From Elusimicrobiota bacterium (GTDB taxonomy: Bacteria; Elusimicrobiota; UBA5214; JBBAAG01), in the NCBI GenBank assembly GCA_041658405.1, contig JBBAAG010000035.1, forward strand, positions 1-29,579: a stretch of DNA of 29,579 nt, in the 5' to 3' direction. The position numbers and the translations under genes were made by a program. Below, piece by piece: positions 17,923 to 23,975 of this stretch. The notes below the pieces were generated by a model. That model saw only the letters and a program-made list of their open reading frames with translations, had not been told where the DNA came from and searched no databases. Numbering within the stretch: position 1 is the stretch's first letter; every line of letters begins with the position of its first letter.

Positions 17923-17929
17923 TTTTTTC

Positions 17930-17994
17930 TTCCGTCGTGAATAATTCCTGGTTTGACTTCATACAAACATTTGATAGAATATCCTTGTCCGGTC
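17930..17994 (+). repeat. 65-bp promoter repeat, copy 1
   Basis: The first of three ungapped 65-bp copies; by hand count it matches copy 3 at 58 of 65 positions. It contains TTGACT (17953-17958), a 16-bp spacer and TAGAAT (17975-17980), a good sigma70-type promoter. It lies directly after the tRNA-like fragment and its T-run. It would drive the 96-residue ORF that starts at 18070. Confidence 0.8.
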
Positions 17995-18004
17995 GTACTG
18001 CTCG

Positions 18005-18035
18005 TGTTCTTCGATTGAAGAACAATTGTTTTTTT
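18005..18035 (+). terminator. Leader hairpin with T-run downstream of repeat copy 1
   Basis: An 8-bp perfect stem TGTTCTTC / GAAGAACA (18005-18012 with 18017-18024) with a GATT loop, then AATTG and seven T (18029-18035). It lies about 20 nt after the expected start point of the copy 1 promoter and before the 18070 ORF. It could be an attenuator in that leader or a late terminator for the SGNH gene. The 4-nt gap before the T-run weakens the terminator reading. Confidence 0.5.
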
Positions 18036-18069
18036 AATATGTTATTTACAAATAAGGAAGGTATTAATT

Positions 18070-18360
18070 ATGTCAGAAGAATTTCGGTGTCCTGATTTTT
18101 CTAAAAATGATCTTGAACTACGTTTTGAAAACAACGTTATATGTATTTATGGAACTGAAGAAGGACTTAGAGCACTACAAGGCTATTGCCAAGACCTAAT
18201 AGAACATCCCCAGCAGGGACATATTCATTTAGAGTACAAGGATATTCTCACAAAAGAATCGCAAATTGGAGCTATTGCAATATTTGACAAGAACCAGGTG
18301 TTACCCAAAGAAAATAAGCTATTGAACTTTATTAATAGATTATTGATGAAAGAAATGTAA
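18070..18360 (+). CDS. Small hypothetical protein, possibly Imm32-like
   Basis: A 96-residue soluble protein with no signal peptide or membrane segment. The start is strongly supported by AAGGAAGG ending 8 nt before the ATG. The middle (GTEEGLRALQGYCQDLI, then GHIHLEYKDILTKESQIGAIAIFD) has the layout I associate with the Imm32 immunity family: a helix, then G-x-IHL-x, then a strand. This is a weak pattern match and could be wrong. The C-terminus is a basic amphipathic helix (LLNFINRLLMKEM). It is driven by repeat copy 1 through a hairpin leader and stands alone between copies 1 and 2. No cognate toxin is seen next to it. The gene itself is well supported; the function is unknown. Confidence 0.6.
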   Translation: MSEEFRCPDFSKNDLELRFENNVICIYGTEEGLRALQGYCQDLIEHPQQGHIHLEYKDILTKESQIGAIAIFDKNQVLPKENKLLNFINRLLMKEM

Positions 18361-18475
18361 CCTAGTAATAAGATTGCCTATCATCAAGGATGTTGTTAGT
18401 ATGATTCGTTAAGGTTCTTACACACCCTGTCCCATAAACCATGTTCTGATGGCATCCAATCGCCTCTACTTTTTA
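18361..18475. other. Gene-free spacer before repeat copy 2
   Basis: No ORF with a ribosome site and no strong hairpin. The last 20 or so bases (about 18455-18475) weakly resemble the CTCATCTCCATTTTTT stretch before copy 1 (14 of 22 positions by eye), which suggests a decayed copy of the same tRNA-end plus T-run. Confidence 0.4.
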
Positions 18476-18540
18476 CTCCGTCGCGAACAATTCCTGTTTT
18501 GACTTACCACAAACATTTAGTAGAATATTCATGTCTGGTC
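18476..18540 (+). repeat. 65-bp promoter repeat, copy 2
   Basis: An ungapped copy matching copy 3 at 57 of 65 positions by hand count. TTGACT at 18499-18504, 16-bp spacer, TAGAAT at 18521-18526, so promoter elements and spacing are intact. It lies about 180 bp before the DUF4062-ATPase gene and just before the possible small lipoprotein. Confidence 0.8.
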
Positions 18541-18543
18541 GTT

Positions 18544-18717
18544 ATGGGTCTGAAAAGAGGAATTGAAATATTAAAAAAATATACCTACACCGTATATCTG
18601 GCAATTATGTTCTCGTCGTTATCCGGATGTACTATGATGAATTTTACTGAGAATCCTAAAATGAATAAAAATATAGGGCTTGTTTATATTATTCGACTTG
18701 AATCAGAGGTGGGTTAA
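18544..18717 (+). CDS. Possible small lipoprotein upstream of the DUF4062 gene
   Basis: A 57-codon ORF. The N-terminus MGLKRGIEILKKYTYTVYL is basic then hydrophobic and leads to FSSLSGC, a textbook lipobox, leaving a mature peptide of about 29 residues. Its stop is 4 nt before the next ATG, which fits coupling. Against it: no Shine-Dalgarno sequence before 18544, a start only about 11 nt after the expected transcription start, and no recognised family. It could be a leaderless small lipoprotein, a remnant, or chance. Confidence 0.35.
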   Translation: MGLKRGIEILKKYTYTVYLAIMFSSLSGCTMMNFTENPKMNKNIGLVYIIRLESEVG

Positions 18718-18721
18718 AGTT

Positions 18722-20206
18722 ATGCGTAAATACAAAATATTTGTTAGCGGTGTACAAAAGGAACTGAAAGAAGAACGCAGGGCGGTCAAGGACTTCATCC
18801 TAGGGGACGTTCTTTTATCAGAATATTTTGACGTATTTCTATTTGAAGATTCGCCGGCAAAAAGCAGATCAACTGAGACGGCTTATCTTGTGGAAGTCAG
18901 GAAGGGCGATATTTATATAGGAGTTTTCGGACAGCAATATGGCGGAACAGTCGGAAACAAAATCTCGCCGACTGAAGCAGAATTTCGTGAGGCGAAAGAT
19001 AAACATAAGGCTATTCTGATATATATCAAAGGTGAAAACGGTGCCAATGATAAAAATCGTGAGGCTGGTGTTCAAAAGCTCATTAAAGAAATTAAAAATC
19101 CTAGGTCTGGTTACAGTTATCGGAGATTCAGCAATCCAACCGAATTAACCGACTTGGTTTATGATAGCCTAATAGTATTTTTAAAAGAAAAAGGAGTGGT
19201 TGGTAGATCTGTTTTTGATCATCGGATTTGTGGAGGTGCAAAGTATTCTGATATAGATAATAAGAAGGTAAAATGGTTTATACAAGTAGCACGAGAAAAA
19301 CGTAATTTTCCAATAAATCCGGAAGCTTCTACAAAAGAAGTTTTAACTCACCTTAAACTTTTACATGAAGGGAAACTGACTAATGCCGCTATTCTTTTGT
19401 TCGGTAAGGAACCACGTAAATATTTTGACCAAGCTAAAATAAAATGCATTCAAATACCAAGTATTCAGGTAGAGAAACCATTTACTTCATACCATATTTA
19501 TGAAGAGAACTTATTTGAACAGGTTGATAAGGCAGTCAGTTTTGTTTTGGATTCCATTAAATTCCCGGTTATTCAGCAGGAACATACTGTTCAGGTCAAA
19601 AGACCAAGAGAAATCCCAGTTTTTGCTATACAGGAAGCAATCGTTAATGCGATAGCACATCGTGACTATAACACAACATCTTCGGTTCAGGTGATGGTAT
19701 TTTTTGATCGCATAGAAATATGGAACTCAGGAACATTGCCTACAAACTTGAAAATTGAAGATCTTAAAAGGCCCCATGCCTCCCATCCGACGAATCCTTT
19801 ATTGTCAACGGTGTTATATCTTGCTGATTATATTCAACAAGCGGGTTCGGGAACATTAGAAATGGTTAAACAGTGTAAGGCTCAAGGATTGCCGGAACCG
19901 GAATTTATTTCTATACGAAATCTGGAATTCAAGACAATACTATCAAGGGATATTTTTACGGAAGACGTTTTAAACAGGCTTGGATTGAACGAAAGGCAAT
20001 TTAATGCTGTAAAATACATCAAACAGCAAGGACAAATTAGCAATCAGATTTATCAAGAAATTAATAATACTACGAAAAGAACTGCTTCTCGTGATTTGAC
20101 AGAAATGGTTGCTCTATGTGTTTTTCAAAAGACGGGTATTACAGGGAAAGGAACTCTCTATGTTCTAAGGGGACACAAAGGGGACAAAGGGGACAAAGCG
20201 AGATAG
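18722..20206 (+). CDS. DUF4062-GHKL ATPase-winged helix protein (candidate defence/signalling)
   Basis: A 494-residue protein. Residues 1-100 match DUF4062, a TIR-like fold: YKIFVSGVQKELKEERRAV and later YIGVFGQQYGG. From about 170 it follows the ATP-binding part of the Schlafen/AlbA_2-HATPase_c_4 proteins: TNAAILLFGK, then the N-box EAIVNAIAHRDY (Glu305, Asn309), the G1 motif FFDRIEIWNSG (Asp329), and AGSGTLEM (374-381). A winged helix follows (NERQFNAVKYIKQQGQISN), ending in a Gly-Asp-Lys-rich tail. The usual N-terminal AlbA_2 domain is replaced by DUF4062. The start at 18722 has AGAGGTGGG 8 nt upstream; an in-frame TTG at 18680 is unlikely. Proteins with these domains occur near defence genes; a nucleotide-sensing or NAD-related role is inference. 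No partner effector is adjacent. Confidence 0.8.
   Translation: MRKYKIFVSGVQKELKEERRAVKDFILGDVLLSEYFDVFLFEDSPAKSRSTETAYLVEVRKGDIYIGVFGQQYGGTVGNKISPTEAEFREAKDKHKAILIYIKGENGANDKNREAGVQKLIKEIKNPRSGYSYRRFSNPTELTDLVYDSLIVFLKEKGVVGRSVFDHRICGGAKYSDIDNKKVKWFIQVAREKRNFPINPEASTKEVLTHLKLLHEGKLTNAAILLFGKEPRKYFDQAKIKCIQIPSIQVEKPFTSYHIYEENLFEQVDKAVSFVLDSIKFPVIQQEHTVQVKRPREIPVFAIQEAIVNAIAHRDYNTTSSVQVMVFFDRIEIWNSGTLPTNLKIEDLKRPHASHPTNPLLSTVLYLADYIQQAGSGTLEMVKQCKAQGLPEPEFISIRNLEFKTILSRDIFTEDVLNRLGLNERQFNAVKYIKQQGQISNQIYQEINNTTKRTASRDLTEMVALCVFQKTGITGKGTLYVLRGHKGDKGDKAR
20169..20198 (+). repeat. Tandem 9-nt repeat at the 3' end of the DUF4062 gene
   Basis: GGGGACAAA occurs twice in perfect tandem (20180-20197), preceded by an 11-nt variant (20169-20179). 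It encodes the Gly-Asp-Lys tail. Copy number could vary by slippage without breaking the frame. Confidence 0.7.
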
Positions 20207-20223
20207 CATTCCTCCAAGATTTA

Positions 20224-20288
20224 TTCCGACGTGAACAATTCCTGTTTTGACTTATCACAAACATTTGGTAGAATATCCTTGTCCGGTC
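20224..20288 (+). repeat. 65-bp promoter repeat, copy 3
   Basis: An ungapped copy. TTGACT at 20247-20252, 16-bp spacer, TAGAAT at 20269-20274. It lies 90 bp upstream of the sialidase ATG and is the only good promoter there. It marks the right end of the accessory segment. Confidence 0.8.
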
Positions 20289-20377
20289 TGAATGTTACAG
20301 AAATCTCTAATTAGGACTAAAAATATGGGAGATAGAACAGATAAATGCAGCAACAAAATATTGTATAGGATAAGTGC

Positions 20378-21532
20378 ATGACTGAAATCCTGACAAAAAT
20401 ACGCCTCTTTCTTCTTGCTATATCTTCCACAATAACATTGCTGGTTTTTGCGGGTATAGTATTCTCAGCGGATGGTAGTACTATACGAAACATATTTTCA
20501 TCTACAGATGTTTATGTCAGCAAAACTGACGGGTACCATACGTACCGGATCCCATCATTGATTGTTGCACCTGACGGTACACTGCTCGCGTTTTGTGAAG
20601 GGCGTAAAAATAGCGGGAGCGATACCGGAGATATTGACCTTCTGCTTAAACGCAGTACAGATGGGGGCAGTTCATGGGAAAAACAGGTTGTTATCTGGGA
20701 TGATGAGAATAATACTTGCGGGAACCCGTGTGCTGTTGTAGATAAAGTGACAAACGAAATTATTTTATTGATGTCACATAATCCAGGGAAAAGCGGAGGG
20801 AAACAAGGTAATACGGGTAAATTGCCGAAAACGCGGACGGTATGGATATCAAAAAGTAAGGATAACGGAGTTACATGGTCAAAACCTCAGGAGATAACGG
20901 GGCAGGTAAAACTGCCGGACTGGCGGTGGTACGCAACTGGGCCCGGAGCAGGGATTCAACTTAAATCCGGCCGGTTAATTATTCCGTGTAATCACTCGGT
21001 GATAGGAGAAAAGATTACACATTCTCATATAGTTTACAGTGACGACCATGGGAATACATGGAAAATAGGTGGTTCAGTACCCGGCGAAGGTACAAATGAA
21101 TGCGAAGCAGTTGAGCTTTCCGACGGTACGTTACTGCTAAACATGCGTAGTAAGTCCCGCACAAATAATTTCAGGTTAACGTCTATAAGCAAAGATGCGG
21201 GATTTACATGGACACCTGCTGTGCTTGACAAAGTGTTGATAGAACCTGTCTGCCAAGCGAGTATACGGAAGGTTGAACGGAAGAATAAACCGGATATAAT
21301 TCTGTTCTCCAACCCTGCTGACATGAAACGGCGGAGAAAGCTTACCTTGCGGTTATCTTACGATGATTGTCGATCATGGCCGCTGAGTTATATGCTTACT
21401 ACCTGGTACTCTGCGTATTCATGTATCGCGTCTACTGATAACGATGTTATGTTGTTATTTGAAACTGGAAAAAAATATTCAAGTGAAAAAATTATTTTTT
21501 TAAAAACCAGCCTCGCTATTCTTGAAAAATAA
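20378..21532 (+). CDS. Secreted exo-sialidase (GH33/BNR family)
   Basis: A 384-residue sialidase. Residues 1-31 form a signal peptide (basic KIR, a long hydrophobic stretch, FSA cleavage region). The fold signature is clear: YRIPSL with Arg57 of the arginine triad, Asp boxes STDGGSSW (93-100), SKDNGVTW, SDDHGNTW and SKDAGFTW, plus a degenerate SYDDCRSW. A glutamate-rich NECEAVEL lies at about 240-247, with further Arg residues in RSKSR and ASIRK. The SAYS motif holds the likely catalytic Tyr347. It would release terminal sialic acids outside the inner membrane. The ribosome site is AGGA 7 nt upstream. Its nearest promoter is repeat copy 3. A second sialidase with the same layout sits at the right edge. 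No sialic acid uptake or catabolic (nan) genes are seen here. Confidence 0.9.
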   Translation: MTEILTKIRLFLLAISSTITLLVFAGIVFSADGSTIRNIFSSTDVYVSKTDGYHTYRIPSLIVAPDGTLLAFCEGRKNSGSDTGDIDLLLKRSTDGGSSWEKQVVIWDDENNTCGNPCAVVDKVTNEIILLMSHNPGKSGGKQGNTGKLPKTRTVWISKSKDNGVTWSKPQEITGQVKLPDWRWYATGPGAGIQLKSGRLIIPCNHSVIGEKITHSHIVYSDDHGNTWKIGGSVPGEGTNECEAVELSDGTLLLNMRSKSRTNNFRLTSISKDAGFTWTPAVLDKVLIEPVCQASIRKVERKNKPDIILFSNPADMKRRRKLTLRLSYDDCRSWPLSYMLTTWYSAYSCIASTDNDVMLLFETGKKYSSEKIIFLKTSLAILEK

Positions 21533-21541
21533 AAAAAATAG

Positions 21542-21590
21542 TATAATTTAACTATATGTGAATGTAAACAAACTTGCTAAATTGAGGAGA
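21542..21590 (+). promoter_or_regulatory. Possible promoter and ribosome site of the class III aminotransferase
   Basis: TATAAT at 21542-21547 follows the sialidase stop by 9 bp, with only a weak -35 (TTCTTG-like). GAGGAGA at 21584-21590 lies 11 nt before the ATG at 21602. Confidence 0.4.
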
Positions 21591-21601
21591 TTGAATTAGG
21601 T

Positions 21602-22828
21602 ATGGCAAAATCTACAGAAAAATCGTGGAAACTTTACGAAGAATCGGTTAATTATCTCGGTGCGGGAAGTTCAACAAATTCGAAATCGCCGAGGCTCAAA
21701 CCTGAAGAACCCGCAGTAATCGTTCGCGGGAAAGGGTGCCGCGTATGGGATGCTGATGGGAATGAGTACATTGATTACCGCAACGGCCTTGGCCCGGTAT
21801 CACTAGGGTACGCAGTCCCGGAAATTAATCAGGCAATAAAGGATCAGCTTGAGAACGGTATTGTATTCGGCCATCCGCATGTTTTGGAAGGCGAAGTTGC
21901 TAAGATGTTGACCGAAGTCATTCCCTGTGCAGAAAAAGTGAGGTTCCTGAAAACCGGCGGGGAAGCAATAGCTGCCTGTATAAAAATATCAAGAAACGCT
22001 ACTAAACGCAGCCGTGTCGTTCAGTGTGGGTACAACGGATGGCTTAATGTGTTATCAATACCCGTTGCCGGGGCAAGCGTACCCGCAGGGATTGCGAATA
22101 CAGAACCTACCCGCGGTGTACCGCTTGAACTCGGGCAGTTGCATACAAACCTTCCCTGGGGAAATATAGAACCGTGGGAAAAATATTTCGCGGAATACGG
22201 TAATACCACCGCAGTGGCAGTTGTTGCGTCCAGTTATCTTGATATGGATAAAGGTAAAGAATTTCTTCCGGCAGTACGCGCGTTAACACAAAAGTATGGA
22301 ACATTACTTGTGATTGACGAAATAGTAACTGGTTTCCGTGTAGCGCAAGGCGGTGCGCATGAGTATTTTAATATTATGCCAGACCTCGCGGTATTCGCCA
22401 AAGGTTGTGCGAACGGTATGCCGATATCCGTTTATTGCGGGAAAAAGGAGTTGATTGATAGTGCAAGTACGATTTCTATATCCTCAACTTTTGGCGGTGA
22501 ATCGTTATCATTAGCCGCAGTGAAGGCTGTCCTAAAGTTTTATAAAGATAATAATGTTATTACGCATCTGTGGGAGAAAGGTAAAAATTTGTGGGATGGC
22601 GTAAATGAAGTGTTTAAAAGAAACAGTTTCCCGGTTGAAGTTAAAGGATATCCCGTATGCCCGCAATTTGTTTTTATTGAAAAAAATGTGGATACCAACT
22701 TTTACCGCGCGTGTTACAAACACGGCGTGTCATTATACGGTGTGTCATACATAAATTATTCGCATAAGGATAAGGATATTGCGGAAACTGTGGAACGTAT
22801 TGAAGCTGCGGTTAAGGAAATAAAGTAA
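21602..22828 (+). CDS. Class III aminotransferase, glutamate-1-semialdehyde-aminomutase-like
   Basis: A 408-residue PLP enzyme of the HemL-like subgroup of class III. DGNEYIDYRNGLGPVSLGY is the N-terminal signature, FLKTGGEA corresponds to the phosphate-binding turn, LLVIDEIVTGFR carries the PLP-ring Asp, and FAKGCANGMPISV places the Schiff-base lysine at Lys267. True HemL has G-x-V-I-G-G-G-L-P at the lysine site, so haem synthesis is not implied. Members near sugar genes aminate keto-sugars or keto acids. ATG 21602 is preceded by GAGGAGA. It lies downstream of the sialidase (about 70 bp) and converges on the CorA-like gene. The substrate is unknown. Confidence 0.8.
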   Translation: MAKSTEKSWKLYEESVNYLGAGSSTNSKSPRLKPEEPAVIVRGKGCRVWDADGNEYIDYRNGLGPVSLGYAVPEINQAIKDQLENGIVFGHPHVLEGEVAKMLTEVIPCAEKVRFLKTGGEAIAACIKISRNATKRSRVVQCGYNGWLNVLSIPVAGASVPAGIANTEPTRGVPLELGQLHTNLPWGNIEPWEKYFAEYGNTTAVAVVASSYLDMDKGKEFLPAVRALTQKYGTLLVIDEIVTGFRVAQGGAHEYFNIMPDLAVFAKGCANGMPISVYCGKKELIDSASTISISSTFGGESLSLAAVKAVLKFYKDNNVITHLWEKGKNLWDGVNEVFKRNSFPVEVKGYPVCPQFVFIEKNVDTNFYRACYKHGVSLYGVSYINYSHKDKDIAETVERIEAAVKEIK

Positions 22829-22854
22829 GACAGGACGTTGCAAAAACGTGGGAA

Positions 22855-23802
22855 TTACTTTTCAAGTTTTTCCCAGCGTACAACAAATCTGTATGTAATG
22901 AGCCCGATCCCGACGTTTAATAAAATAAATAATAGGTAAGCTATTGGCCAATAAGGTACTTTCCAGTTTTTTGGGTTCGTCATCATGGTAAACTCTGACA
23001 TACCGCCGACACCTGCAAAAAAACTGGGGACTGCAATTGAGATAACCACGGCGTTTAGTTTTTTCATTATCACGCTGAGGTTATTATTGACAATTGACGC
23101 ACGCGCACTGATCAAACTTCCCAGGATGTTGGAATAAATCTCTGCCTGGCGATAGCATTGGTGGTTCTCAATGATTAAATCTTCAAGGGTTTCCACTTGT
23201 TCAGTGCTGAAATTTAATTTTGTACTGTGTGCTTTCATTTTGTCTATCAATACACCGTTGGAATCTATGGCGTTAAGGTAATAAATCAAACTTTTTTCTA
23301 GTGTAAACATGTTGATGAGATAACGGTTTTCCATTGCACGGTTAATTTTTTGTTCTAACTCCTCAGCTATCATGTTTATCACTTTTAAATGTTCCATAAA
23401 ATGGTAGATAGACCGCGAGATTACTTTTAACATAACATCTTCGATACTGTTCAACCGGTTAAAGAGTTTGCTTTCAAACAACGGGACGTCTTCCGGTAAA
23501 ACTATGATTAAATATTTGCTGAACAAAAAAAGGCCGGTCGAGACTACTTTGAAATGAAAATCGTCTTTTGATGAATAATTTTTCGGGCGTTTAAATATTA
23601 TGGCAATATGGTCAGGTTCGGTCTCTATACGTGAAAGCTCGTCAGGGTCTAATGCAGAGTTCAATGTGTGTTCATCAATTTTGTAATCGTTGATTAATAA
23701 CCGTTTTTCATCATCCGTGGGGTTGACGAAAAACAGTATGTTGCCGTTTGTATTATCGGTTTCCGCGATCTTAGCGTTGTTTATTTGATAATATCTCAAC
23801 AT
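22855..23802 (-). CDS. CorA-like divalent cation transporter
   Basis: A 315-residue protein with the CorA layout: a soluble N-terminal alpha/beta domain, a long helical region from about 140, and two C-terminal membrane segments (VVISIAVPSFFAGV near 250-265 and PIAYLLFILLNVGIGLITY). The canonical Gly-Met-Asn selectivity motif after the first segment is GGMSEF here (Gly267, Met268, Ser269), so Asn is Ser, as in some divergent CorA-like groups. Magnesium specificity is therefore uncertain. The C-terminal tail is basic (RWEKLEK). The start is ATG with AGGAAGG 8 nt upstream. It is a single gene, convergent with the aminotransferase gene and divergent from the oxidoreductase gene. Confidence 0.8.
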   Translation of the reverse strand: MLRYYQINNAKIAETDNTNGNILFFVNPTDDEKRLLINDYKIDEHTLNSALDPDELSRIETEPDHIAIIFKRPKNYSSKDDFHFKVVSTGLFLFSKYLIIVLPEDVPLFESKLFNRLNSIEDVMLKVISRSIYHFMEHLKVINMIAEELEQKINRAMENRYLINMFTLEKSLIYYLNAIDSNGVLIDKMKAHSTKLNFSTEQVETLEDLIIENHQCYRQAEIYSNILGSLISARASIVNNNLSVIMKKLNAVVISIAVPSFFAGVGGMSEFTMMTNPKNWKVPYWPIAYLLFILLNVGIGLITYRFVVRWEKLEK

Positions 23803-23929
23803 GACAAACGCCTTCCTGTTACTAAAAATAATTAACCGCTATGACGGTTTTAAAATATAGTAGACATTATAAAACTAAAGGTCAAGTATAAAATACCAAA
23901 CATCTGCAGTGATTAAAGAGACATTATGA

Positions 23930-23935
23930 TATAAT
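23930..23935 (+). promoter_or_regulatory. Extended -10 promoter before the oxidoreductase gene
   Basis: TGATATAAT gives an extended -10 (TG-N-TATAAT) about 40 nt before the ATG at 23976, with no clear -35, as is usual for extended -10 promoters. It is likely the promoter for the coupled oxidoreductase-mnmG genes. Confidence 0.5.
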
Positions 23936-23975
23936 TACTTAAAAGTATTTAAGAAGAAAGAAAGGATTTGTTTTT

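Larger units (their letters stand above)
17894..20288. mobile_element. Putative repeat-delimited accessory island
   Basis: It runs from a tRNA/tmRNA-like 3' fragment to the third copy of a 65-bp direct repeat. It contains a 96-residue ORF, a possible small lipoprotein and a DUF4062-GHKL ATPase gene. These genes look visibly more A/T-rich and use more AAA/GAA/ATT codons than the flanking metabolic genes. No integrase, transposase or resolvase gene is present, so this would be a relic, a segment moved in trans, or part of a larger element. The mobile-element call is inference; the repeats are directly visible. Confidence 0.4.

Noticed and set aside
17930..20288. Integron-type cassette array with attC sites
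   Set aside because: The repeats lack RYYYAAC and GTTRRRY core sites and the required inverted symmetry, and no integrase is present.
21602..22828. hemL
   Set aside because: The lysine-site motif and neighbourhood differ from true glutamate-1-semialdehyde aminomutases; only subgroup similarity is supported.
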